Assembly (NCBI GenBank): GCA_963807675.1
Contig: CAWECP010000003.1
Coordinates: forward strand, 62,001-126,000
Origin: Bog-473 sp963807675
GTDB taxonomy: Bacteria > Actinomycetota > Acidimicrobiia > Acidimicrobiales > RAAP-2
DNA: 64,000 nt
Reading direction: 5' to 3'
Shown: one piece after another, positions 18,693 through 26,764 of the stretch
Numbering within the stretch: the first letter of the stretch is position 1
Layout of the letters: the number at the start of each line of letters is the position of its first letter
The notes under the pieces: model-generated
What the model was told of the DNA's origin: nothing
What the model saw: only the letters and a program-made list of their open reading frames with translations
The model's database searches: none
Position numbers and translations under genes: made by a program

Positions 18693-19376
18693 GTGCTGTT
18701 CGGGACGAACCCGTTCTTCCGATGGAGCTACGTCACCAGCCAGTGGGACCAAATCCAGGGCGATCTGGTCCAGCACATCGAGCTGAGCCTGATCGCCGTC
18801 GCGATCGGGACCGCCATCTCGATCCCCTTGGCCGTGCTGGCTTGGCGCTACCGGATCATCAGAACCCCGGTCTTCGGCGTGGCCAGCGCCCTTTACATCA
18901 TCCCGTCACTGGCGTTGTTCGCCATCCTTGGGCCCATCACCGGTTTCGTCGCCTCGTACGAGACGGCGGAGATCGCTCTCGTTGGCTACACGTTGCTCAT
19001 CCTCATTTGGAACACGATGGCCGGCCTCGATGCCGTGCCCGCCGATGCCCGTGAAGCGGCCACCGCGCTCGGGTACTCGCCTTTGGCCGCACTGCTGCGG
19101 GTCGACCTCCCTCTTGCCCTGCCCTATATCTTCGCCGGCCTGCGCGTGGCCACGGCGACCGTGATCGGACTGGTCACCGTCACCGCTCTGATCGGCCTCG
19201 GAGGCCTGGGCCAGCAGATCACCTACGGCTTCAACATCGCCTACAACACGCCGATCATCGTCGGCCTGGTCCTCTCCGTCGCCCTGGCGGCCGTGGCCGA
19301 CCTCCTCCTGGTCGGAACGGAACGACTGGTCGTCCCCTGGGCGCGCGCCCGCGGCGGGACGAACGGGGTCGGTTGA
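18693..19376 (+). CDS. opuCB: Osmoprotectant ABC transporter permease, OpuCB-like
   Basis: Membrane permease of 227 residues with about six helices and the BPD-transport EAA-type loop, here AREAATALGYSPLAALLRVDLPLALP, which contacts the ATPase. Size and sequence fit the ProW/OpuCB permeases that import glycine betaine, carnitine or choline. It is the only intact member of this transporter. The start is a GTG at 18693; the stop TGA at 19374-19376 is followed one base later by the GTG of the second permease, so the two are probably translationally coupled. It is divergent from the frameshifted ATPase 64 bases away. Confidence 0.9.
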   Translation: MLFGTNPFFRWSYVTSQWDQIQGDLVQHIELSLIAVAIGTAISIPLAVLAWRYRIIRTPVFGVASALYIIPSLALFAILGPITGFVASYETAEIALVGYTLLILIWNTMAGLDAVPADAREAATALGYSPLAALLRVDLPLALPYIFAGLRVATATVIGLVTVTALIGLGGLGQQITYGFNIAYNTPIIVGLVLSVALAAVADLLLVGTERLVVPWARARGGTNGVG

Positions 19377-19377
19377 C

Positions 19378-20122
19378 GTGTCCTTCCTCGCCCATGTCTT
19401 CGGTTGGTTCACCACCTCAGCGAATTGGACGGGCCCCCAGGGCATTCCCGACCCTCTTGTGGCACCAACTCCAGCTGTCGGTGGCGGTGGTCCTGACCGC
19501 CATCGTCCTCGGTGGCGGACTCGGAGTCGTCCTGGGCCACACCGGCCGCGGTGGCCTGGTCGCCGTCAATGCCGCCAACGCATTTCGGGCCGTGCCGACG
19601 TTGGCCCTGCTCACGCTCCTGGCCATCCAACCGGCCATCTCGCTCAAATGGGACGGGTTCCTCGCCGCCTGGCTGGCCCTGACCGCACTGGCCATCCCAC
19701 CCATCCTCACCAACACCTACGTCGGGATGAGAGAGGTCGATGCTGACGTGCGCGATGCGGCGAAGGCCATGGGCCTCACCGGAGGCCAGGTGCTGCGGAC
19801 CGTCGAGGCCCCCCTGGCCGTCCCCTTCGTCATGGCGGGCGTGCGGACCGCTTCAATCGAGGTGGTCGCCACCTCGACGCTCGCGGCCTACGTCAGCTTC
19901 ACCGACCTCGGCACACTCGTGATCAGCGGCCTCAACACGAACGATTCGGTCGTGGCCTTCAGTGGCGCCCTGCTGGTGGCCGCTTTGGCGGCGCTGGTGA
20001 CACTGGGCCTCAGCCTCCTGACGAGAGTCTTGACTCCTGTCCCGTTACGGCGCCGCGGCCGGCCGGACGTCCTGACTCGCGACCCAAGCTTGCGCCGCGC
20101 CGGGACTACGGTGGCTATTTGA
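19378..20122 (+). CDS. opuCD: Osmoprotectant ABC transporter permease, OpuCD-like (5' frameshift)
   Basis: Second permease. From GTG 19378 the first 23 codons read like the family N-terminus (FLAHVFGWFTTSANWTGPQG), but that frame then fails. From about 19450 the frame one base later carries the rest: helices, the AAKAMGLTGGQVLRTVEAPLA EAA loop, and the C-terminus. Dropping one C from the run at 19447-19449 joins them as GIP-TLLWHQL. A frame open from 19373 exists but gives a nonsense N-terminus. Apart from this shift the protein looks complete, with about six helices. It sits between opuCB and the binding-protein gene. Confidence 0.85.
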
Positions 20123-20224
20123 CAAATCCCGATGGGAGAAGTCACGCTTTTCGATCACTCGACGTTTCGATTGCGGTTCCACTGCGATGCTCCGAGGCAC
20201 TGGGTGCCTCCCAACCCGAAAGAG

Positions 20225-21150
20225 ATGGCCATGCGATTCAAGCGTTCCCTCGCCTCCGGTTTCCTTGCTGCCATCGTTGCCACGCTGGTCATCTCGGCCC
20301 TGCCTGCCGGGGCCTCCATCAGTAGCTCCGCCAGTAAGCCAACGCATCATCATCGGGTCGACCAACTTCGAGGAACAGGCGATCGTGTCGAACATCTGGG
20401 CCGACGTCTTGGTCAAGGCCGGGTACAAGGTGACGGTCGAGCCCAGCCTCGGCACCCGGGACATCGTGGTACCCGCCATCGAGAAGGGTCAGATCGACCT
20501 GGAGCCCGACTACGCCGCCTCGCTGCTGGGCTACCTGCACGACGGCAAGATCCTGCCGGCCGCCGGTCTACATCTCCACCGCCGTCCCCGCCGACCAGAA
20601 GGCGCTCGCCAGCTACGGCGTGACGGTGCTGCCGGCCACCAAGGCGCTCGACACCGACGTGTTCGCCGTGACCAAGGCCACGGCCACCAAGGACCACCTG
20701 ACGACCCTCTCGAGCCTGAAGCCCTATGCCTCGAAGCTCACGTTGGGCGGACCGCCCGAGTGCCCGACCTACGCCCTCTGCGAGCCAGGCCTGAAGAAGG
20801 TGTACGGCCTCAACTTCGCCGGGTTCAAGTCCCTCGACGAGGGGGGCCCGCTGAGCGTGGCGGCGCTCAAGAACGGCGAGGTGCAGGTGGTCGAGCTGTT
20901 CTCGAGCAATGGCACCGTGGCCCAGAACAACTTCGTGGAGCTGACCGACACCAAGCACCTCGAGGGTGCGGACTACATCGTCCCGGTCATCCGCAAGTCG
21001 GTGGACACCCCGGGCGTGGCCCAGGTGCTCGACAGCATCGATGCCAAGTTGACTACCGCCGCCATCACGAAGTTGAACCTGGACGTCTCCTCGCAGCAGG
21101 AGCAACCCGCTGACGTCGCCCAGGCCTGGGTGACGTCAGTCCGCGGCTGA
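20225..21150 (+). pseudogene. opuCC: Osmoprotectant-binding protein, OpuCC/ProX-like (two frameshifts)
   Basis: Substrate-binding protein broken into three frames. Frame one gives the signal peptide: MRFKRS, then a hydrophobic core ending LPAGAS. Frame two takes over near 20342 with RIIIGSTNFEEQAIVSNIWA, then GTRDIVVPAIEKGQIDLEPDY. Frame three takes over near 20565 with VYISTAVPADQKALASYGV and runs to the stop with the C-terminal lobe. Dropping one A at 20341-20342 repairs the first join; the second join also lacks some expected linker residues, so a small deletion is possible. A secreted glycine betaine/choline-type receptor is the family role. Confidence 0.85.
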
Positions 21151-21227
21151 CCCGCTCGCCCTCTGGGTAAACCTGGATTTCGAAGCAAGGGGGTCACCAC
21201 TCGCAACGAACCGCGTCCGCTCGCGAG

Positions 21228-21263
21228 AACGCGGGAGTGTTGATCTTTCAACACTCCCGCGTT
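21228..21263. terminator. Strong stem-loop between convergent genes
   Basis: A perfect 16-bp stem (21228-21243 paired with 21248-21263) closes a four-base loop and is followed by short T-rich bases on each strand. It lies 14 bases past the cspA stop on the minus strand and 77 bases past the binding-protein stop on the plus strand, so it can serve as a bidirectional intrinsic terminator. Confidence 0.85.
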
Positions 21264-21276
21264 TCTCAGCCGAGGT

Positions 21277-21480
21277 CTACAGGGCGCGTACGTTCTGCGC
21301 CTCAGGGCCCTTCCGGCCCTGCGCGACGTCGAACTCGACCTGCTGCCCTTCATCGAGAGACTTGTACCCATCGCCGCTGATGCTCGAGTAATGGACGAAG
21401 ACGTCCTTCTCACCATCGGACGGGCTGATGAAGCCAAATCCCTTTTCACTGTTGAAGAACTTCACTGTTCCGGTTGCCAT
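21277..21480 (-). CDS. cspA: Cold-shock protein CspA family
   Basis: A 67-residue single cold-shock domain that binds single-stranded RNA or DNA and melts RNA structure. The two RNA-binding motifs are present as KGFGFI and DVFVHYS, with the usual start GTVKFFNSEKGFGFI. Length is standard. It has a 111-base gap upstream to the HTH gene, long enough for the structured leader often seen on cold-shock genes, and a strong terminator 14 bases downstream. It is the last gene of a minus-strand run that includes a cold-shock-domain helicase and a desaturase. Confidence 0.97.
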   Translation of the reverse strand: MATGTVKFFNSEKGFGFISPSDGEKDVFVHYSSISGDGYKSLDEGQQVEFDVAQGRKGPEAQNVRAL

Positions 21481-21591
21481 AACTGTTTCTCTGCTCTCAT
21501 TTCCTTGCGTTATGCGCTGGTGCGCTCTTGGTGCGCCGTTCGTCGAACGGCTGCGAATGTTTCAATTCCCGCCACCTTCACCGCGGGGTGG

Positions 21592-21945
21592 TCACGGCAA
21601 GGCGGCGCGTAGTCTGGCGACGGCCCGCAGCCTTCGCTGCAACCGGTCGGGATCGGCGGCGTCGCGTTTTCGAATAAGAACCTCGAGCTTGTCCAAGCGG
21701 GCACGCTCGTTGGCCACCAGGCCCGGCCGTTCGTCCCCTCGTCTCGAAAGGACGGCTCTGATAAAGGCATTGTGGGCATCGACCGCACGCGTCAACTTGA
21801 GTTTCCGAGCGATGGCGGCATAGGACATGTCGGCCTCTCGAAGCGAGAGCGCCTGCTCGTCGATGCTGATCTCCTTGCTCTTGCTGGTCGGCGACCGCGT
21901 CGGTCGCACGCCGTCGTGGGAGTTGCTCGTCTCAGGCTTCAGCAC
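21592..21945 (-). CDS. Small HTH protein of unknown function
   Basis: A 117-residue basic protein I cannot assign to a named family. The first 25 residues are Ser/Thr/Lys-rich and likely disordered. Residues about 28-56 look like a helix-turn-helix of the resolvase/transposase kind (EADMSYAAIARKLKLTRAVDA). The rest is a long charged helix with many Arg. The GTG start at 21945 has GGAGG a few bases upstream. It lies 15 bases after the desaturase gene on the same strand, so it is probably in that operon, and it could be its regulator. Whether it binds DNA is inference. Confidence 0.65.
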   Translation of the reverse strand: MLKPETSNSHDGVRPTRSPTSKSKEISIDEQALSLREADMSYAAIARKLKLTRAVDAHNAFIRAVLSRRGDERPGLVANERARLDKLEVLIRKRDAADPDRLQRRLRAVARLRAALP

Positions 21946-21960
21946 CTGCCTCCGTTCTGC

Positions 21961-22929
21961 TCACGATTGTTTGGAGCCCGACGGCGCGGAGCGCCGGCTC
22001 AGCAACGCCGACGTCGGCCGCTTGACGTGAGACGCCCAGCCCAGGCCCTCGAAGACCCGCAGGACCCCAGCCGAAGGGTCGAGCTGGCCACGGTCACAGC
22101 CATGACGAGCCAGGGCGGGAAAGGCGTGATGCGAGTTGTGCCAGGAGTCGCCGAAACTGACCACACTGAGCCATCCGATGTTCCCGCTGTGGTCGCCGCT
22201 CTGGTACGGGTGCTTGCCGAACATGTGCCCGAGCGAGTTGACGCTCCACGTCACGTGGTGCAACAGCGCAATGCGCACCAGTCCAGCCCACACCAGTGCG
22301 AGGACCGCACCCACGATGGAGCCTGTAATGGCCCAACCCAACGCAAACGGCAGGGCGAGCGAAAGCACCATCCACAGAGGGGCGAGATTCGAGATCGCGA
22401 CCACGTCGCGATCTCCGAGGAGATCCCGGCTCCAGCGTTTCGGGCTGGACACCGCCCCGGAGAAGAGCCATCCGACGTGGGCATGGAAGAGTCCCCGGAG
22501 CCGACGAAAGCCACCGTGATCGACGGTCCACGGTGAGTGGGGGTCACCGGGCTGGTCGGCGTAGACGTGGTGGCGGCGGTGGTGGGAGACCCAGCTGATC
22601 AGCGAGCCCTCCGCTGCCATCGAACCGGCCACCCCGAGCGCGATCCGCAGGGCCCGTCGGGCCTGGAAGCTCCGGTGGGTGAAAAGGCGGTGGAACCCAA
22701 GGGAGATGCCCAGTCCCGTGATCACATAGAGGGCAGCACCCAGGCCGAGGTCGAACCACCCGATCCCGTGATGCCAAAAGAGCCAGATGGCCACGGCGAG
22801 CACAGCCAGTGGGAGAACCACGACCACAGCCGTGATGAGCTGATCCCACCACCGCGCCGGCGACGTCGGTTCGGGACGCTCCTCCCTCTCGGACTCCGGT
22901 TGCGCCTCCACGAGGGTGCCGGCCGTCAC
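21961..22929 (-). CDS. Acyl-CoA / acyl-lipid delta-9-type fatty acid desaturase
   Basis: A 322-residue membrane di-iron desaturase that introduces a cis double bond in fatty acyl chains. The three His boxes are present: HRLFTH, HRRHH and HNSHH. They are spaced with pairs of hydrophobic helices (about residues 35-80 and 175-215) as in stearoyl-CoA desaturases. The N-terminal 25 residues are polar and charged. The GTG start at 22929 overlaps the helicase stop (TGA at 22928-22926), so translation is coupled. Making unsaturated lipids keeps membranes fluid in the cold, which fits the cold-shock genes on both sides. Confidence 0.93.
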   Translation of the reverse strand: MTAGTLVEAQPESEREERPEPTSPARWWDQLITAVVVVLPLAVLAVAIWLFWHHGIGWFDLGLGAALYVITGLGISLGFHRLFTHRSFQARRALRIALGVAGSMAAEGSLISWVSHHRRHHVYADQPGDPHSPWTVDHGGFRRLRGLFHAHVGWLFSGAVSSPKRWSRDLLGDRDVVAISNLAPLWMVLSLALPFALGWAITGSIVGAVLALVWAGLVRIALLHHVTWSVNSLGHMFGKHPYQSGDHSGNIGWLSVVSFGDSWHNSHHAFPALARHGCDRGQLDPSAGVLRVFEGLGWASHVKRPTSALLSRRSAPSGSKQS

Positions 22930-24362
22930 GACGCCACCTGTTGCGCCACCTTGACGTTGCGGGCCTCCTGTCCGCGCCGCCCGGCGGCGAGGTCGAAGAC
23001 GACCCGTTCGCCCTTCCGGAGAAACGGTCGTCCGGACCCCCGCCCGTGCAGCTTGGAGTGATGGACGAAGACATCGCTGCCATCCGAAGCGGCGAGAAAG
23101 CCGTAACCGCGCTTTGCATCGAAGAACTTGACGGTCCCGTTCACCTGCGAATCGGACGCTTCGTGACGGGCGAATCGCTCGCGATTCGGAGGGCGTACGG
23201 GTCGCTCGACCTTCGACGTGACCGTCGGTCGGTGCGGAACCTGCGTGGGCGCAGTCTCGAAAGGCGCCGTGAACTTGGCCGGGAATCCGAGCTCCCGCTG
23301 CAGCGCCCGTACCTCACCCCGCTGCTCGTCGGGCACCAGGGACACGACGGTCCCGGTGCTCCCGGTGCGGCCGGTTCGACCCGACCGGTGCACGTAGCTG
23401 TCCGCGTCACCCGGAGGGTCGAAGTGCACGACACAAGGGACGTTGTCGACGTGGATCCCCCGTGCGACGACGTCGGTCGCCACCAGGGCGTCGGTCTTCC
23501 CGCTGGCGAACGCAGCGAGGGCTCTGGCTCGCTGGGGCTGTGACCGGTCTCCGTGGATCGGAGCCGACACGACCCCGGCCGCTCCCAGCTGGCGCGCCAC
23601 CCGGTCGGCGGCGCGCTTGGTCCGGCAGAACACGAAAGCTTGGCCGTGTTGGGCGATCAGCTCCGCGGTGACCTTCACTCGATCGGCACGCGTCGTCCGC
23701 CAGAAGTGGTGCGTGACGTCGTCCACCTGTGACTGTTCGGCGTCGATCTTGTAGCGCGCCGGCTCACGCTGGTAACGCCGGCTGATCGACTCCACCTCCT
23801 TGCCCATGGTCGCCGAGAACAGTAGGACCTGGCGCCCTTGGAACGTTTGGTCGACTAACCGGCACACCGGACGGATGAACCCCATGTCCACCATGCGGTC
23901 CGCCTCGTCGAGCACGACGGTGCGCACCTCGCTCAGGTTCACGTCGCGTCTCTCGACGAGGTCCTCGAGTCGCCCCGGGCAAGCCACGACGATGTCGACA
24001 CCACGCCGCAATGCCTGGCGCTGAGGCCCATAGCCGACGCCTCCATAGAGCGCGACGACCCGCTTGGCTCGCGAGCCCATGAGGCTGGCCAATACCTCGC
24101 GTACCTGCTCCGCCAGCTCGCGCGTCGGCACCAGGACGAGCGCTCTTGGCAGCCCAGGCTTGGCGCCGGTGGCCTTGATCACGAGCGGCACGCCGAAGGC
24201 GAGCGTCTTGCCTGATCCGGTGGGCGCTTGTCCGCAGATGTCGCGCCCGGCGAGCGCGTCGGGGATGGTTGCCACCTGAATTGGCAGCGGGCTCACTATT
24301 CCGAGGCCGTCGAGGCACTTGGAAAGGACTGCGCCAACCCCTAAGTCGAGGAAGGTAGAAAT
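22926..24362 (-). CDS. DEAD-box RNA helicase with C-terminal cold-shock domain
   Basis: ATP-dependent RNA helicase. Motifs in order: I APTGSGKT, Ia PTRELAEQ, II LDEADRMVD, III SAT, V ATDVVARGI, VI HRSGRTGRTG. A linker (about residues 385-415) leads to a full cold-shock domain with KRGYGFLAA and SDVFVHHS. The obvious start, GTG at 24296, would cut off the Q-motif. Reading upstream in frame gives TFLDLGV, then GIVSPLPIQ, that is a complete Q-motif, but no ATG, GTG or TTG before a stop at about 24431. The codon at the expected Met is ATT (24362-24360), with GGAG six bases before it. I take ATT as the start; a one-base error from ATG is the alternative. Confidence 0.88.
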   Translation of the reverse strand: MSTFLDLGVGAVLSKCLDGLGIVSPLPIQVATIPDALAGRDICGQAPTGSGKTLAFGVPLVIKATGAKPGLPRALVLVPTRELAEQVREVLASLMGSRAKRVVALYGGVGYGPQRQALRRGVDIVVACPGRLEDLVERRDVNLSEVRTVVLDEADRMVDMGFIRPVCRLVDQTFQGRQVLLFSATMGKEVESISRRYQREPARYKIDAEQSQVDDVTHHFWRTTRADRVKVTAELIAQHGQAFVFCRTKRAADRVARQLGAAGVVSAPIHGDRSQPQRARALAAFASGKTDALVATDVVARGIHVDNVPCVVHFDPPGDADSYVHRSGRTGRTGSTGTVVSLVPDEQRGEVRALQRELGFPAKFTAPFETAPTQVPHRPTVTSKVERPVRPPNRERFARHEASDSQVNGTVKFFDAKRGYGFLAASDGSDVFVHHSKLHGRGSGRPFLRKGERVVFDLAAGRRGQEARNVKVAQQVAS

Positions 24363-24446
24363 GTCGAGCTCCGTTCGAGTTGAAATGGGCCAACTCGGGA
24401 TGTCAGTTCGAACGGGCCGCGCCGGAAAACCGCCGGCAATGAGGAC
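24363..24446 (-). promoter_or_regulatory. Probable leader and promoter of the helicase-desaturase operon
   Basis: Upstream of the helicase the minus strand has a possible -10 box TAAGAT (24452-24447) without a clear -35. Between it and the ATT start lies a leader of about 85 bases containing a small hairpin (GCCGG at 24421-24425 with CCGGC at 24433-24437) and the ribosome site GGAG. Long structured leaders are common on cold-induced genes; the promoter itself is a weak match. Confidence 0.3.
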
Positions 24447-24685
24447 ATCTTATCACGGGTCTGGCCACTTCAGAGGCGCGCACAGAGAATTGATCTCCGC
24501 GGCGGTCTTCTTACGCCGCGCTCTGAGCCTCAACGGTCGTTGGGACCGGCAAAGCCCTCAGGTTCTGATCGTACGGTCGACACAACTCGCCAGCGATGGC
24601 GCCGTTCTCGACCTCCAGAGCGCAACCGACGACGAGCGCAGGAAGACCTCGAGAACGCCCTACTCGGTGTCTTTGGCCCGAGTCC
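24447..24685. other. Intergenic region, nothing recognised
   Basis: Together with the helicase leader this makes a stretch of over 300 bases upstream of the helicase with no supported gene. Open frames crossing it on the plus strand lack ribosome sites and family motifs. Confidence 0.4.
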
Positions 24686-24952
24686 TCAAAACCTCGCTCC
24701 GTCGACGTCGCTTTGGGTCACGCGAATCGTACGCGGCCAACCCTGGGCAGCTGAAAGCCGGACCCAGTACGTGTCTCCGTCGAAGGAGATCCATGACACC
24801 GTCGGGGTTGACCCTTCGGATCCGGATACGGCGAAAGGATTTGACCGGCTCCTTGGGTTGACCCGATAGCCGCGGATCGGAAGGTCGACTTCGGCGGTGC
24901 AAGTACCGCCCGAACCTCGAGCCCGCCACGACAACTTCGCCAGACTCTCCAC
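24686..24952 (-). CDS. Possible small hypothetical protein
   Basis: An 88-codon frame from a GTG at 24952 with AAGG four bases before it. The product has a balanced composition unlike the surrounding chance frames, with strand-like stretches such as TVSWISFDGDTYWVRL and WPRTIRVTQSDVDG. I do not recognise it. Codon third positions are only moderately GC-rich and other frames overlap it, so it may not be a gene. Confidence 0.3.
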   Translation of the reverse strand: MESLAKLSWRARGSGGTCTAEVDLPIRGYRVNPRSRSNPFAVSGSEGSTPTVSWISFDGDTYWVRLSAAQGWPRTIRVTQSDVDGARF

Positions 24953-25098
24953 GGAACCTTCTTCCCGTTCGGCACCGTCTTAGACGTTCGCTCTCGCAGG
25001 TGATCGACAGGACCTGCCCTGGTTCTCGCTGTCGGTGTTCCCTCGGGTGCGGCGCTCGGCCCCACTACTTCTCTAGGAGCACTCTACTTCTTTCCGCC

Positions 25099-25120
25099 GG
25101 CAGCCCTACGGACGGCTGCC
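25099..25120. repeat. Inverted repeat (hairpin)
   Basis: A perfect 7-bp stem GGCAGCC/GGCTGCC around an eight-base loop, extended on the outside by CCGG-type pairing. It lies about 108 bases before a small plus-strand gene and has no T-tract, so its role is unknown. Confidence 0.4.
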
Positions 25121-25227
25121 ACCGGCGAGCTGCACGCGGCAGGAAAAGGGCCTTTCCGATCGCCGTCATTGCTGATGGGAATGCCGGAGTTCGGGGTCGG
25201 GGACGGACAGGTTTACGCTGGCCGACC

Positions 25228-25461
25228 ATGGCCGTGGAAATGGAGCCCGAGGGCATCCTCCTCCACCTTCTGAGCAATGACACCCATGCCGAAGGCGAGT
25301 CCGCTGCCGACTCGTCGCTGTGGCACGTGGCCGACGTCGAACGGGCGCTGACGTGGTGCGGCATCGATGTGGGCTACGGCAACCCGCGACGGCGCTGGAG
25401 CGAGACACCGCAGGACCGGCGCTGCCAGATGTGCATGGACCGTCTTTCGCTCGGCCCTTGA
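25228..25461 (+). CDS. Small Cys-containing hypothetical protein
   Basis: A 77-residue protein of unknown function. It has His in LWHVADVERALTWCG and a C-terminal CQMC pair, so a His/Cys zinc site is possible, as in several small actinobacterial proteins with this spacing. ATG at 25228 is chosen; a longer frame from 25000 gives an Arg/Ser-rich lead with no ribosome site. An in-frame ATG four codons on is also possible. It stands alone between the helicase region and the convergent peroxiredoxin gene. Confidence 0.55.
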   Translation: MAVEMEPEGILLHLLSNDTHAEGESAADSSLWHVADVERALTWCGIDVGYGNPRRRWSETPQDRRCQMCMDRLSLGP

Positions 25462-25618
25462 GTGCCTCCGACCACACCGGCTCGGGGACAGCTCCCGACT
25501 GACCCCGAGCCGTAGCGACACCAATCGTGGCATCCCCGAGTTCAGGAGGACAGCTCGAAGCCCGTCGCTCCATGCTGGCGCACGGTTGCCCGAGCGCCGC
25601 TTGGAGACGGGTGCCGTG

Positions 25619-26275
25619 CTACTTGGGTTGAGGCACGATCCGGATGTAGGGCTTGGGTGACTTCCAGTCGCCGAAGATCTCCTTGGCCTCGTCGTTGGAG
25701 ACAGAGCCGGCGATGATCACGTCCTCGCCCTCCTTCCAGTTGACCGGCGTCGCCACGCGGTAGTTGGCGGTCAGCTGCAGCGAGTCGAGGACCCTCAGCA
25801 CCTCGTCGAAGTTGCGGCCGGTCGTCATCGGGTAGACCAGGACCAGCTTGATCTTCTTGTCCGGGCCGATGACGAACACGTTGCGCACCGTCTGGTTGTC
25901 CGCGGGGGTGCGTGTCTTGGCATCACCCGAGGTGGCCGCGGGCAGCATCCCGTAGAGCTTCGAGACGTTGTAGTCGTTGTCGGCGATGATCGGGTAGTTG
26001 GGCCGCGATCCCTGCGTCTCCTCGATGTCGTCGGCCCAGGCCTCGTGGTCGCCCTTGGCGTCGACCGACAGGCCGATCACCTTGACGCCGCGGCGGTCGA
26101 ACTCGGGCTTGATCTTGGCCACGTAGCCGAGTTCCGTGGTGCAGATGGGCGTGAAGTCCTTGGGGTGTGAGAACAGGACCCCCCACGAGTCTCCGAGCCA
26201 GTCGTAGAACTGGATCTTCCCCTCAGTCGTCTCGGCCTCGAAGTCCGGGGCAGTGTCGCCAATGGTGAGGCTCAT
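25619..26275 (-). CDS. 1-Cys-type peroxiredoxin (Prx6/AhpC-TSA family)
   Basis: Cytoplasmic thiol peroxidase of 218 residues that reduces hydrogen peroxide and organic or lipid hydroperoxides. The active-site motif is PKDFTPICTTE, with the peroxidatic Cys near residue 48. The long C-terminal arm, with ANYRVATPVNWKEGEDVII, is typical of the Prx6 branch. No resolving Cys is evident in the C-terminal part. ATG at 26275 is preferred because AAAGGA lies about eight bases upstream and the family start (SLTIGDTAPDF) follows directly; the frame itself is open to 26341. It is transcribed away from a newly noticed 55-codon ORF on the same strand, 176 bases upstream. Confidence 0.94.
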   Translation of the reverse strand: MSLTIGDTAPDFEAETTEGKIQFYDWLGDSWGVLFSHPKDFTPICTTELGYVAKIKPEFDRRGVKVIGLSVDAKGDHEAWADDIEETQGSRPNYPIIADNDYNVSKLYGMLPAATSGDAKTRTPADNQTVRNVFVIGPDKKIKLVLVYPMTTGRNFDEVLRVLDSLQLTANYRVATPVNWKEGEDVIIAGSVSNDEAKEIFGDWKSPKPYIRIVPQPK

Positions 26276-26451
26276 GGTGGCGTTCCTTTCCATTATCGGT
26301 TTTCTTGGGGTTGCGTACGAACGGTAATCGGGCGCCCGCATCGATGCTCGGGAGAACGGAGCCTCGTCGTTTCGAGGTCCCGGGGACGGGCGTCGGGCCT
26401 CGAGTGCGGACCTGGTCCGGTGGCGCCCGGGGACCTCGTGGCCGGGCTCGC

Positions 26452-26619
26452 TCAGAGCGGGCGGGCGGCCCGGGCCTCGTCGATCAGAGGCTCGACGTCG
26501 CGGGCGTGTACGACCGAGGACTTCTGCGCGGACAGTGCCGCCTGCGTGGAGAGATCGACAGAGCGCTCACGCGTCCCGTAGCCGTGCGAGCCACCGTTCA
26601 CCGGTCCGATCAGGCGCAT
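26452..26619 (-). CDS. Candidate small protein, 55 residues
   Basis: A short frame from ATG at 26619-26617 to TGA at 26454-26452. A strong ribosome site, GGGAGGA, lies about four bases before the ATG. The product starts MRLIGPVNGG and ends DEARAARPL, with no Cys and no membrane segment. I do not recognise it. The ribosome site is among the best in the area, and the frame accounts for much of the 490-base gap upstream of the peroxiredoxin gene on the same strand. Confidence 0.45.
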   Translation of the reverse strand: MRLIGPVNGGSHGYGTRERSVDLSTQAALSAQKSSVVHARDVEPLIDEARAARPL

Positions 26620-26764
26620 GTTGTCCTCCCATGAGACGGCGCCAGTCCGCAGTCACGTCGTCCGCCTCTCTGTCACGGCACCGGAGGCGTCTCGGCCCCC
26701 CTCGCATCGCAGCGAGCATGGTGGGATCATGCAGCTGACGTCACGACGACGGGAGGCCCTCGAC

